A stretch of 55,086 nt of DNA from JBLHKW01 sp047618565 (GTDB taxonomy: Bacteria > Planctomycetota > UBA1135 > GCA-002686595). Both the position numbers and the translations under genes were made by a program. Location of the stretch: positions 1 to 55,086 of the forward strand of contig JBLHKW010000007.1 of NCBI GenBank assembly GCA_047618565.1. Direction: 5' to 3'. Positions 1-8,330 of this stretch are shown piece by piece (within the stretch, counting starts at the first letter, position 1; every line of letters begins with the position of its first letter). Under the pieces are notes generated by a model, which did not search any database, was not told where the DNA came from, and saw nothing but the letters and a program-made list of their open reading frames with translations.

Positions 1-3000
1 AGCAGGTCCTGAATGAGGAGCGACATGCGTTGCTGCTGGCCTTCGATTCGAGGCTGGAGAGCCTTTAGCTCCGCGTTCGCGATGGCCAGGCTCTGGCGGT
101 GGGTCGGCGTCGGTCCGTAGGTGGACCGTTCCACGCCGCGGCTGACCGCGAACAGACGCTCGCCGATGGTCGCAGAGACCTTCTCTCCGGCCGCCTGGCG
201 CGAACTGTCTCCGTTCAGTCGATCGTCGAGTTCCATGATCTCCCTGCGCAGGGCGTGGTAGCGCCGGTCGAGACCGCCGTCGTCGGGGCGGGACTCGGCC
301 AGCACCTGCTGGACGCGCCCGACTCGGGTCAGGAGGCGCGCCACGCAGAGCAGCGCGGCGCTGTGGCGCCGAACGCCGGCCTCGTACTCACGCCAGAAGG
401 ACGCGACGGCCGCCGGATCGGCGCCCGCGAGAGCTCCCGTGCGCATCGGGACGACCTCGAAGGACTGCGGCTCGGAGAGTTCATGCATCTTGCCGTCCAC
501 CTGACTGTGGAGCGTCACCTGGTAGCGACCGGGCGCGGCCATCAGGCCACGCGGCGGACCGCCCCACATGGGCGGCGGGGGCTCCACCAGCGGCACCGCG
601 TTCGGAGTCGGGTGGCGCAGGTCCCAGGCCACGCGGTGGAAGCCCTTGCCGGTCGGGCCCGGGACGCGGCGCACGACCTGGCCGTTCTCATCGCGCACGG
701 TCAGCCAGATCTCGGGGACCGGCTCGGTGCGCTCCGCTTCCAGAGCCTCCCAGCCGGGGAAGGCGATCGCCTCGCCCGCTTCCGTCATGCGCTTCTCGTC
801 CGCCTTGCGGCGCGCGGCGCGGGTCTGCAGGTCGTCCTTCAAGCGGTAGGTGAAGACGGCGCCAAAAGGCGGGTTCGGGGCGCTGAAGAAAGAGGCGCCC
901 TGGTCCCCCTTGCCCGCTTCGAAGCCCAGCTGCGGGCGCGGAAAATACCACCACGCGTCGCGCGTCGGAAACAGGGTCGCCGCGTCCGTCAGCTGTTCGT
1001 CCGAGAGACACCGGAAGACGCTCATGTCGTCCAGGATGTAGATACCACGCCCGAAGGAGGCCGCCACCAGGTCGTCCTCCCGACGCTGGATGGTCAGATC
1101 CCGGAACGAGATGATCGGCACTCCACCCGTGAGCTTGGTCCATTGCTCTCCAGCGTTGACCGAGAAGTAGAGGCCGAATTCCGTGGCAACGAAGAACAGG
1201 CTCGGTTGCACGTGGTCCTGCACCAGTCGCCAGACCATCGTACGAGGCGGTAGATTGGCGCGCATGGAGTGCCAGGAGCGGCCGCGGTCGGTCGTCTTGA
1301 CCAGGTAGGGCTCGAAGTCTCCGTACTTGTGGTTGTCTAGCGCCACGTAGGCGCTGTCCGGGTCGAAGAGGTCGGCCTTGATGTCGTTGACGAACGCGGT
1401 TCCCGGAACGCCCGGCAAGGAACCGACCTCGATCGCGCGCCAGTTCGCACCGGCATCCTCGGAGATCTGGATCAGGCCGTCGTCCGTGCCCGCCCAGAGC
1501 AGGCCCTCGGCAACAGGCGACTCCGCCAGGGACGTGATCGTGTTGTAGTTGGACATCGCCAGGACATCCCACGGGTTATCCCAGCTGCGGGTCTGCCCCA
1601 TGATCGGCAGGGCGAAGCGCTCCTCGTTGCGCGTCAGATCTGTGGAAACAGCGGCCCACTCATCGCCGCGGTTCTCGCTGCGCCACACGCGCTGGGATGC
1701 GAAGTAGATGCGTGCGGGGTTGTGCGGACTGACCAGGATCGGTGCGTCCCAGTTGAAGCGCTCGGGCCCCTCGCCCCTCCCCGCCTGCGGCTGGACATCG
1801 ACCACCTCACCGGTCGAGACGTCGATGCGCGCGAGCGTCCCCTCCTGACGTTCCGCGTAGAGAATGTTCGGGTTGCCGGGCTCCGTAGCTGGCTGATGGC
1901 CGTCCCAGTCCAGCACCACGCGCCAGTCGCTGTTACGGATGCCATGCTCGTTGTCGGTCCGCGACGGCCCACCCTCGGTGCTGTTGTCCTGCGTACCGCC
2001 GTACACGTTGTAGAAGGGCTCGGCGTCGTCGACCGCGATCTTGTAGAACTGGGTCAGCGGCAGGTTGGCCATGAAGCGCCAGTTTTGCGCGAGATCGAAG
2101 CTCTCGTACAGCCCGCCATCGCATCCGGCCAGCAGGTAATCAGGATCACTCGCACGGAACGCCAGCGCGTGGTTGTCCGAGTGCTTGGACTTCTCGGGCA
2201 TGCGCGCGAACGTCGCCCCGCCGTCCTCCGACACCTGCATGCGCACGTCGGCGAGATAGATGCGATCGAACTCGTGGGGCGAGGCGTACAGCTCCATGTA
2301 GTAGTGCGGGCCGGTGCCCCCGGAGACCGTGTCCGAGCGCTTCTCCCAGGTGGCGCCGCGGTCACTGGAGCGATAGATGCCGCCCGTGCGTCGATCCAGC
2401 TCGATGGCTGCGTACACGACATCAGGTTGCTGGGGCGAGATGGCCAGCCCGATCTTGCCCATGTGGGTCTCGGGCAGACCGTGACTCAGGGCCTCCCAGG
2501 TCTCGCCGCCGTCGACGCTGCGGTGCAGGCCCGAACCCGCGCCGCCGCCCATGTAGGCGGCCACCGTGCGATGGCGCTGCCAGGTGGCGGCATAGAGCCG
2601 CTGCGAGTCGCGCGGATCCATGACCAGGCTCGCAACGCCGGTCCACTCGTCATCACCGAGCACGCGTTTCCAGCTGCCACCGCCGTCGCTGGTCTTGTAG
2701 ACGCCGCGCTCGCCGCCCGCGCTCCAGAGTGGTCCCTGGGCAGCGACCCAGACTGTGTCCGGATCGTCCGGGTGCACGAGGATCTCGGTGATGTGCTGCG
2801 TGTCGCGCAACCCCATGTGGGTCCAGTTCGCCCCCCCATCGACGCTGCGGTAGGCACCGTCTCCGAACCCCATGTGGCGCCCACCGACGTCCTCGCCCGT
2901 GCCGACCCAGACCGTCTCGGGATGACTCGGGTCGATGCTGACGCAACCGATGGAGTAGGCCCCCTGGTCGTCGAAGATCGGCGTCCACGTCACGCCCGCG

Positions 3001-3227
3001 TTGACCGTCTTCCAGACTCCGCCCGAGCCCACGCCGATGTACCAGATGTTCTCGTCCTGCGGATGGATGACCACGTCGGCGATCCGGCCCGACATGAATG
3101 CCGGTCCGATGCCGCGCAGCTCCAGTCCGGCGAAGGCCTCCGCATCCCAGACCGAGGGCTGCCCCTCTTGGGCAATAGCGTCGAATCGAAGACAGACCAG
3201 CGCTGCCAGGCAGAGAAGCGTTTTCAT
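1..3227 (-). CDS. Exported BNR/sortilin-like beta-propeller protein (glycosyl-hydrolase-like), C-terminus cut by window edge
   Basis: The reading frame stays open from an ATG at 3227 to the window edge (about 1075 codons), so the gene is partial. It starts with a signal peptide (MKTLLCLAALV, likely cut after AIA before QEG). Many BNR Asp-box repeats follow, such as SVDGGANW, TSDGGGSW, SVDGGETW, SEDGGATF, SEDAGANW and TTDRGRSW, spread over about the first 750 residues. This is the VPS10/sortilin-type propeller often annotated as a glycosyl hydrolase. A segment ending in GIYILDDM and an Ig-like stretch (around VRRVPGPTGKGFHRVAWD) come next, as in family members that end with a FlgD-like domain. 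I see no catalytic residues, so enzymatic activity is unproven. It lies 17 nt behind the amidohydrolase gene on the same strand, so the two are probably co-transcribed. The upstream SD is weak. Confidence 0.85.
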   Translation of the reverse strand, partial: MKTLLCLAALVCLRFDAIAQEGQPSVWDAEAFAGLELRGIGPAFMSGRIADVVIHPQDENIWYIGVGSGGVWKTVNAGVTWTPIFDDQGAYSIGCVSIDPSHPETVWVGTGEDVGGRHMGFGDGAYRSVDGGANWTHMGLRDTQHITEILVHPDDPDTVWVAAQGPLWSAGGERGVYKTSDGGGSWKRVLGDDEWTGVASLVMDPRDSQRLYAATWQRHRTVAAYMGGGAGSGLHRSVDGGETWEALSHGLPETHMGKIGLAISPQQPDVVYAAIELDRRTGGIYRSSDRGATWEKRSDTVSGGTGPHYYMELYASPHEFDRIYLADVRMQVSEDGGATFARMPEKSKHSDNHALAFRASDPDYLLAGCDGGLYESFDLAQNWRFMANLPLTQFYKIAVDDAEPFYNVYGGTQDNSTEGGPSRTDNEHGIRNSDWRVVLDWDGHQPATEPGNPNILYAERQEGTLARIDVSTGEVVDVQPQAGRGEGPERFNWDAPILVSPHNPARIYFASQRVWRSENRGDEWAAVSTDLTRNEERFALPIMGQTRSWDNPWDVLAMSNYNTITSLAESPVAEGLLWAGTDDGLIQISEDAGANWRAIEVGSLPGVPGTAFVNDIKADLFDPDSAYVALDNHKYGDFEPYLVKTTDRGRSWHSMRANLPPRTMVWRLVQDHVQPSLFFVATEFGLYFSVNAGEQWTKLTGGVPIISFRDLTIQRREDDLVAASFGRGIYILDDMSVFRCLSDEQLTDAATLFPTRDAWWYFPRPQLGFEAGKGDQGASFFSAPNPPFGAVFTYRLKDDLQTRAARRKADEKRMTEAGEAIAFPGWEALEAERTEPVPEIWLTVRDENGQVVRRVPGPTGKGFHRVAWDLRHPTPNAVPLVEPPPPMWGGPPRGLMAAPGRYQVTLHSQVDGKMHELSEPQSFEVVPMRTGALAGADPAAVASFWREYEAGVRRHSAALLCVARLLTRVGRVQQVLAESRPDDGGLDRRYHALRREIMELDDRLNGDSSRQAAGEKVSATIGERLFAVSRGVERSTYGPTPTHRQSLAIANAELKALQPRIEGQQQRMSLLIQDL

Positions 3228-3244
3228 GATTTATTGGGGTTCGA

Positions 3245-6200
3245 TCAGTGCGCGCAGCCAGCACAGCCGGCATTGGTCGTCTGCTGCGGGAGGGCGCCCT
3301 CCATGCCCTGCCAGAAGAAGCTCGGCGCGGAATCCGGATCCCCCGCGACCGCCATCGTCGCGGCGTCGAAGAGCACGCCGTTGAGCATCGTGTAGCGCAC
3401 TCGCTCGGAGCTGCGCAGGTCCTCGAGCGGATTGCCGTCGATGACCACCAGGTCGGCCAGTTTGCCCACCTCGAGGGAACCGATATCCCCGTCGAGCCCG
3501 AGGTAGTAAGCGCCCGAGAGCGTCGCAGAGCGCAGCGCTTCCATGGGCGTCATCCCGCCCTGCTCGAACATCCACAGCTCCCAGTGCGCGGCCAGCCCGG
3601 CCAGCTGACCGTGGGCGCCGAGCTGAACACGGCTGCCTGCGTCGACCAGCGCCTTGGTGATGCCGGCACTGCGCAGCGTATTGTAGTCCTCGATGGGCGC
3701 CTTCGTACGGCGTCGCGCACGGGGCTCGACCACGAAGCCGGGGACGAAGGCGCGCAGGCGCTCGTTGCGCCAGACGTCGGTGTGGTCGTACCAGTAGTTC
3801 TCGCCCCAGATGCCGCCGTAGCCGACGACCAGCGTCGGGGTGTAGCCTACGTCCGTGGCGCCCCAGAGTTGGGTGATGTCCGCGTAGATGTTCTCGAGCG
3901 GTAGCGAGTGCTCGAGGCCCGTATGTCCGTCCACGACCATGGTCAGGTTGTGGTTGTGGTCGGAGCCACCCTCGGGGACGACCATCATGCCCAGCTCGCG
4001 CGCCGCGGCGAGCACCTGCTGGCGCTGATCCCGGCGCGGCTGGTTGTAGCTCTTGACGGAGATCGCGCCGACGGCCTGCAGGCGTCGCAGGTGGCTGAGG
4101 GCGTCGTCGAGCGAGTCGATCTCGGCCTTGAAGGAGCCCATGGCCCCGTAGAGGATCGTGCCCGTCGAGAACAGGCGCGGAGCCACAATGCGACCGGCCT
4201 TCGCCATCTCGCTGACCGCGAAGAAGTCGTTGGTGTCGTGCGAAGGGTCATGGACCGTGGTCACGCCGAAGGCCAGGTTGGCCTGGTGTACCCAGTTGGA
4301 CTCGGGCGTGATTCCGCCGATCGCCGTCGCGCCGTGGTAGTGCACGTCGACCAGACCGGGAATGATGGTCGCGCCGGACACGTCGACCACGGGCGTACCC
4401 GCCGGAATGTCCACGTCGGCGGCAACCCCGATCGCGCGGATGCGGTTGCCATCGATCAGGAGGGTCGCGTTCTCGATCACCTCATCGCCACGCATGGTGA
4501 CCACGCGCGCACCGACGAGCGCGCGCATCCCGGTGGGCGCGGCGTACGGGGCTTGAAACGAGACATTGTGTCCTTCGGTCGGCGGCTCGGGCAGCTCTTC
4601 CGGCGCGCCGTCGATGAAGCTGAACGCGTCCGTGAGCGGGCGCGTGTAGAGCTCGGCCCCGAGGGACCAGTGCAGCTGCGTCGAGTCGCCGGACCACTGC
4701 AGGTTCTCGCCAGCGTCGCGCGCCACCTGGGTGACGGGCAGGGATTTCGTCTTCGGGCCAATGTCGACCGTGCGCCCGGTCAGGACGAAGGGCGCGACAA
4801 AGGCCTTGAAGCCCTCCGCGAACGCGACCCAGTTGCCGTCGGGAGAGAGCGCATACTCGGTCGCGTTGGAGCTCATCAGGTGCGTGCGCTCGTCGCTGCC
4901 GTCGAGGTCGATGCTGAAGAGCGAACGCTCATCGCTGTCCTTCTCGGATTTGACGTCCATCAGGAAGACGCGCTCGCTGGAGCCGGCGAACTGCGGGCTG
5001 CGGCCCTTGCGCGTCACGAGCGTGCTCTCTCCACCCGTGGCCGGCATGCGGTAGATGCCCGGTTCGAAGGACCACAGGGGCGACGTGATGTACCCGCCGC
5101 CGCGCTTGGCGTAGACGATCTGCTGCCCATCGGGCGTGAACACCGGCTGCCCGAAGTGACCCGCTTCAGCGCTGAGGCGCGTGCCCTCGCCACCGGAGAC
5201 CGAGACCACGCGGATCGCGCCCAGGTCCTCGTCGTCGAAGGTCGTGTAGACGATCTTCGAGCCGTCGCGGCTGAAGGAGGGCTCGAACTCGAAGTGTTCG
5301 GTCTGTGCGGTCAGGCGTTTCGGCGTGCCATCCGGCAGGTCGCGCACCCACAGGTGGCCGAGTGCCTGGTAGACGACGCGGTCGCCAGCCGGTGACACCC
5401 GCACGGAGCGCAGCGCCTTGACGTCGAACGTGGCGGGGGCGACCTCCACGGGAAAGCGCAGGGCTTCCTGAACCGTGCGCGTGTCGTTCACGTGGAACGG
5501 GATCTGCACGACCTCACCGCTGGCCATCTCGACCCTGCGCAGCTCGCCACCAGCCCAGAACACGATGTCCTTCGAGTCCGGTGTCCACGCGATACCCGGG
5601 TAGACGCCGTGCAGCGCCCAGGTCTCCTGCATGTCACGTTCGAGATCGCCGTAGACCGCGCGCGACTCGCCCGAGCTCAGGTCCATGACGAAGAGCGTCG
5701 ACTTGAAATTCACGCGACGCACGAACGCCAGGGATTTTCCGTCCGGCGAGGGCGTCGGACGACAGGCGCCGCCCGGTCCGGACACGACGTTGACGCGCCT
5801 GCCGGTCTCCGGCTCGAGGCGGTCGATGGAGTAGATGCCCGCGGTCGCGTCCTTGCTGTACTGGAACGTGCTACCCCCGGTCGCGTCGTAGCTGAAGTAG
5901 ACGTAGCGACCATCCGGCGAGAAGGCCGGCTCGCCCAGGTCCTTCTGGTCGTTGGGACGCTTGGTCAGCTGCAGTCCAGCCTGAGCGGTCTCCGCCAACC
6001 CGGCCCCCACGTGGTACATCCAGATCTCGCCCGCACCCGCCGAGCGGCGTTGCGTGAAGTGCTTGCGCGCCGCGATGAAGCGCCCGTCCGGACTCCACGT
6101 GGGCGAGTTCAACAGGCGGAAGGTCTCGTTGGTCACGGCCTGCGCCTCGGATCCATCGACCTCCATGACCCACACGTTGTCCCCGCCGCTCTCGTCGCTC

Positions 6201-6583
6201 GTGTAGGCGATGCGCTGCCCGTCCGGACTGAAGCGCGGCTGGTACTGCCAGGCAACGCCGGTGGCCACGGCCTGGGCCTCGCCGCCCTCGATCGGCAGGA
6301 CGTAGATGTCGCCCAGCAGGTCGAAGACGAGTCGATCCCCATCCGGATGAACATCGACGCTCATCCAGGTGCCCTCCCGGGTGTCGATCCTGGCCTCCTG
6401 GGACGGCCCGGTGAAGGTCTGGACATCCCAGGCGTCCTCCTCCTTGGCATCCGCATCGTCGACGCCCTCCTGCGCGGGGGCCGCGAGCTCCTCGGCATGG
6501 CCGTTTTCCCCGTGCTGCAGGCAGGAAACCATGAGCGGGCTGACGATCGGGACAAGTAGCAGCGAGGGGGGCAAGCAGAGCAT
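3245..6583 (-). CDS. Amidohydrolase with N-terminal TolB/PD40 propeller
   Basis: A 1112-residue protein read from the ATG at 6583; an in-frame extension to 6679 exists, but the signal-like MLCLPPSLLLVPIV begins at 6583. The signal region ends at MVSC, which resembles a lipobox although the -3 position is Met. Residues about 60-690 hold TolB/PD40 repeats (RFSPDGQRIAY, TWSPDGRFIA, AFSPDGRYVYF, VFTPDGQQIVY). The C-terminal part is a metal-dependent amidohydrolase domain with the metal-site motif VDVHYHG near residue 745, later GLEHSLP and LGAHGQ, and the typical ending GSLEVGKLADLVVIDGNPL. Such fusions are usually exported and annotated as dipeptidase- or imidazolonepropionase-like; the substrate is unknown. 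Oddly, the protein ends in a small Cys/His tail, NAGCAGCAH. The propeller protein downstream is probably in the same operon. Confidence 0.9.
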   Translation of the reverse strand: MLCLPPSLLLVPIVSPLMVSCLQHGENGHAEELAAPAQEGVDDADAKEEDAWDVQTFTGPSQEARIDTREGTWMSVDVHPDGDRLVFDLLGDIYVLPIEGGEAQAVATGVAWQYQPRFSPDGQRIAYTSDESGGDNVWVMEVDGSEAQAVTNETFRLLNSPTWSPDGRFIAARKHFTQRRSAGAGEIWMYHVGAGLAETAQAGLQLTKRPNDQKDLGEPAFSPDGRYVYFSYDATGGSTFQYSKDATAGIYSIDRLEPETGRRVNVVSGPGGACRPTPSPDGKSLAFVRRVNFKSTLFVMDLSSGESRAVYGDLERDMQETWALHGVYPGIAWTPDSKDIVFWAGGELRRVEMASGEVVQIPFHVNDTRTVQEALRFPVEVAPATFDVKALRSVRVSPAGDRVVYQALGHLWVRDLPDGTPKRLTAQTEHFEFEPSFSRDGSKIVYTTFDDEDLGAIRVVSVSGGEGTRLSAEAGHFGQPVFTPDGQQIVYAKRGGGYITSPLWSFEPGIYRMPATGGESTLVTRKGRSPQFAGSSERVFLMDVKSEKDSDERSLFSIDLDGSDERTHLMSSNATEYALSPDGNWVAFAEGFKAFVAPFVLTGRTVDIGPKTKSLPVTQVARDAGENLQWSGDSTQLHWSLGAELYTRPLTDAFSFIDGAPEELPEPPTEGHNVSFQAPYAAPTGMRALVGARVVTMRGDEVIENATLLIDGNRIRAIGVAADVDIPAGTPVVDVSGATIIPGLVDVHYHGATAIGGITPESNWVHQANLAFGVTTVHDPSHDTNDFFAVSEMAKAGRIVAPRLFSTGTILYGAMGSFKAEIDSLDDALSHLRRLQAVGAISVKSYNQPRRDQRQQVLAAARELGMMVVPEGGSDHNHNLTMVVDGHTGLEHSLPLENIYADITQLWGATDVGYTPTLVVGYGGIWGENYWYDHTDVWRNERLRAFVPGFVVEPRARRRTKAPIEDYNTLRSAGITKALVDAGSRVQLGAHGQLAGLAAHWELWMFEQGGMTPMEALRSATLSGAYYLGLDGDIGSLEVGKLADLVVIDGNPLEDLRSSERVRYTMLNGVLFDAATMAVAGDPDSAPSFFWQGMEGALPQQTTNAGCAGCAH

Positions 6584-6929
6584 TGGCGTCTTGTCTGTTA
6601 AAAGGAATGGCACTGAGGGAGCGCTCGGAGACCGGAGAGCGGCCGGGGATCCTATCCTGGAATGGCCCCGGACGGGCATGGGGGCCAGTGGACCTGCCTG
6701 AACCTTACTCAGGGACCCACCCGGCCCCGACCAGGACCCGCGCGCCGTCGATCCAGGTGGCCGCGCAAATAAACGGGCCTCGGTTGCTGACGCCGCCGTC
6801 AGTGTCAGGCATTCTGTGGGGCCATTTGGACCGGAATCGGAGCTGCGCCATCCCCGCCGGGGAACCCGCAGATCCCATCACTTCACCCCCCTGAGCCGGG
6901 GGGCCGCAAGACACTTCAGGAGCACGATC
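6584..6929. other. Divergent intergenic region with two small hairpins
   Basis: 346 nt between the amidohydrolase (-) and rpmB (+), so it should hold promoters for both directions. I see a perfect 6-bp hairpin CTGACG-CCGC-CGTCAG at 6787-6802 and a C6/G6 hairpin at 6886-6903 that ends 26 nt before the rpmB start and just ahead of its Shine-Dalgarno site. No convincing sigma70 boxes or tRNA were found. A 69-codon minus-strand frame (6705-6914) has no family features and was not called. Confidence 0.5.
6918..6922 (+). promoter_or_regulatory. Ribosome binding site of rpmB
   Basis: AGGAG, 7 nt before the ATG at 6930. It fixes the start of L28 and rejects the longer in-frame extension that begins at 6816. 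Confidence 0.75.
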
Positions 6930-7229
6930 ATGTCCCGCGTATGCCAGATCACCAACCGTGGAACCACTACAGGTTGCCGCATCGCCAGGCGCGGCCTGGC
7001 GAAATCCACAGGTGGCATCGGTCTGAACACGACCGGCATCTCCAAGCGCAAGTTCAAGGTCAACGTTCAGAAGAAGCGCATCTTCGTTCCTGAACTCGGC
7101 GAGTACGTGCGCGTCCGCCTCTCGACTCGCGCCCTGCGCACCATCACGAAGAAGGGCGCCTACCGGGTCCTGCTCGATGCCGGTCTCATCAAGCCCGTGA
7201 AGGCCAAGCGCGCCAAGTCAGCCTCCTGA
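6930..7229 (+). CDS. rpmB: 50S ribosomal protein L28
   Basis: A 99-residue basic protein starting MSRVCQITNRGTTTGCRIA, followed by NTTGISKRKFKVNVQKKRIF and VRVRLSTRALRTITKKGAY. These are the hallmarks of L28, a large-subunit protein. L28 is usually 60-100 residues, so the length fits. Some L28 proteins carry a zinc knuckle; here only two N-terminal cysteines are visible, so zinc binding is doubtful. rpmG follows 40 nt downstream, the common rpmB-rpmG pairing, and a terminator closes the unit at 7488-7540. The start is set by the AGGAG at 6918-6922. Confidence 0.95.
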   Translation: MSRVCQITNRGTTTGCRIARRGLAKSTGGIGLNTTGISKRKFKVNVQKKRIFVPELGEYVRVRLSTRALRTITKKGAYRVLLDAGLIKPVKAKRAKSAS

Positions 7230-7269
7230 GGCTCCCCCACGACCACCGGATCCAAGCCATACCAGCGCG

Positions 7270-7428
7270 ATGAAAGTAAAAGAACGATACGTCTTCCTGA
7301 TGTGCCTCGATTGCCGCAACAGGAACTACACGACGCACAAACGCCTCAAGGCCGCATACAAGCTTGAGAAGAAGAAGTACTGCCGCTTCTGTCGCAAGCA
7401 CACGACCCACAAGGAACGCAAGCTCTAG
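7270..7428 (+). CDS. rpmG: 50S ribosomal protein L33 (zinc-ribbon form)
   Basis: A 52-residue protein beginning MKVKERYVFLMCLDCRNRNY and ending KYCRFCRKHTTHKERKL. The spacing of CLDC and CRFC gives the four-cysteine zinc ribbon of the C+ type of L33; zinc-free paralogues in other bacteria lose these cysteines. L33 sits near the tRNA exit site of the large subunit. It follows rpmB after 40 nt and is probably co-transcribed with it. Length is normal for the family (49-55 residues). Confidence 0.95.
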   Translation: MKVKERYVFLMCLDCRNRNYTTHKRLKAAYKLEKKKYCRFCRKHTTHKERKL

Positions 7429-7487
7429 GCAAGCACCACTGCTGACCTGGACGACTGCTTTGCGGTCGCCGCGGCTCCCCGGTTCCA

Positions 7488-7540
7488 GGAGCGACTGCGC
7501 CTCCCGTCCCGGGGAGACTCAGTCGCTCCTTCCTTTTTGT
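7488..7540 (+). terminator. Rho-independent terminator after rpmB-rpmG
   Basis: A perfect 10-bp stem GGAGCGACTG (7488-7497) / CAGTCGCTCC (7520-7529). Its loop contains a second small stem (CTCCC/GGGAG). A T-rich tail TTCCTTTTTG follows. It separates the ribosomal protein genes from the metal transporter genes and ends 13 nt before the ZIP start. Confidence 0.85.
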
Positions 7541-7553
7541 CGTACGACCCACC

Positions 7554-8330
7554 ATGGCACAGCAGGGTATCTATCTCTTCGCAATGGCCCTCCTCGGTGG
7601 GCTCGCACCCCTGGTGTTCCGGCGCACGGACCGCGTGCTGCACCTGCTGATCGCCCTGACCACGGGTATCTTCCTGGGGACCCTGTTTCTCCACATGCTG
7701 CCCCAGGTCGCCGAGCTGGCCGAGGGCTGGCCAGACGCGAGCACCGTCCCCGCCCACGCCAGCGAGGCGAGCTTCCAGCACGACGCGGGCGAGGGTCATT
7801 CCTCCGAGCTCTGGCTCTTCGTCCTGCTCGGCGTCGTGGCCCTGTTCGTGATCGAGAACCTGGCCATCAAGGCCAATGAGCGCCCGGGCCAGGGCCACGC
7901 GGCCGTGGGCTACGCATCGCTGCTGGGCCTCTCCCTGCACGCCTTGACCAGCGGATTCGGCCTGGCGGCCACCGCGCACCTGCCCGGCCTGCAAACACCG
8001 CTGTTCGTCTCCATTCTGAGCCACAAAGCTGCCGAGAGCTTTTCTCTGACGACGGTCTTCCTGCTGGCAGGATTCAGTCATAAGAGAATCCTCGCCTTGC
8101 TCTTCCTCTTTGCACTCGTCACACCCGTCGGCCTGCTCGGCGGCAACCTGATCCTGTCTCAGGTTCAGGAGTGGTTCGTCGCCGCCCTGACGGCCTTTGC
8201 GGTCGGGACCTTCCTGTTCGTCGCGCTGTACGACCTCTTGCCCGAGGTCTTCCACCACCCCGTCGACGCGGGCAAGAAGATCCTGCTCCTGTGCGCCGGC
8301 ATCGGCCTGACCATGTGGGTCCACGCGTGA
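7554..8330 (+). CDS. ZIP-family divalent metal transporter
   Basis: A 258-residue inner-membrane protein with about eight hydrophobic segments. Two ZIP signatures are visible: the transmembrane 4 motif LHALTSGFG and the transmembrane 5 motif SHKAAESFSL, whose His and Glu form the binuclear metal site. A loop between helices 2 and 3 is rich in His and acidic residues (PAHASEASFQHDAGEGHS), typical of a metal-sensing or metal-capture loop. ZIP proteins usually import zinc or other divalent cations towards the cytoplasm. The following efflux-type permease starts inside the ZIP stop codon (GTGA overlap), so the two are translationally coupled. The precise metal cannot be read from the sequence. 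Confidence 0.9.
   Translation: MAQQGIYLFAMALLGGLAPLVFRRTDRVLHLLIALTTGIFLGTLFLHMLPQVAELAEGWPDASTVPAHASEASFQHDAGEGHSSELWLFVLLGVVALFVIENLAIKANERPGQGHAAVGYASLLGLSLHALTSGFGLAATAHLPGLQTPLFVSILSHKAAESFSLTTVFLLAGFSHKRILALLFLFALVTPVGLLGGNLILSQVQEWFVAALTAFAVGTFLFVALYDLLPEVFHHPVDAGKKILLLCAGIGLTMWVHA

Noticed and set aside
99..1253. 384-codon plus-strand open frame
   Set aside because: Antisense to the BNR-propeller gene, rich in Arg/Ala/Gly/His, no domain; a GC shadow of the real minus-strand frame.
3908..5395. 495-codon plus-strand open frame (and those at 1722-3395 and 5492-6559)
   Set aside because: Antisense to the amidohydrolase and propeller genes, arginine- and valine-rich without family features.
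6705..6914. Small minus-strand gene upstream of the amidohydrolase
   Set aside because: No ribosome site, no family features, and it overlaps the rpmB leader.
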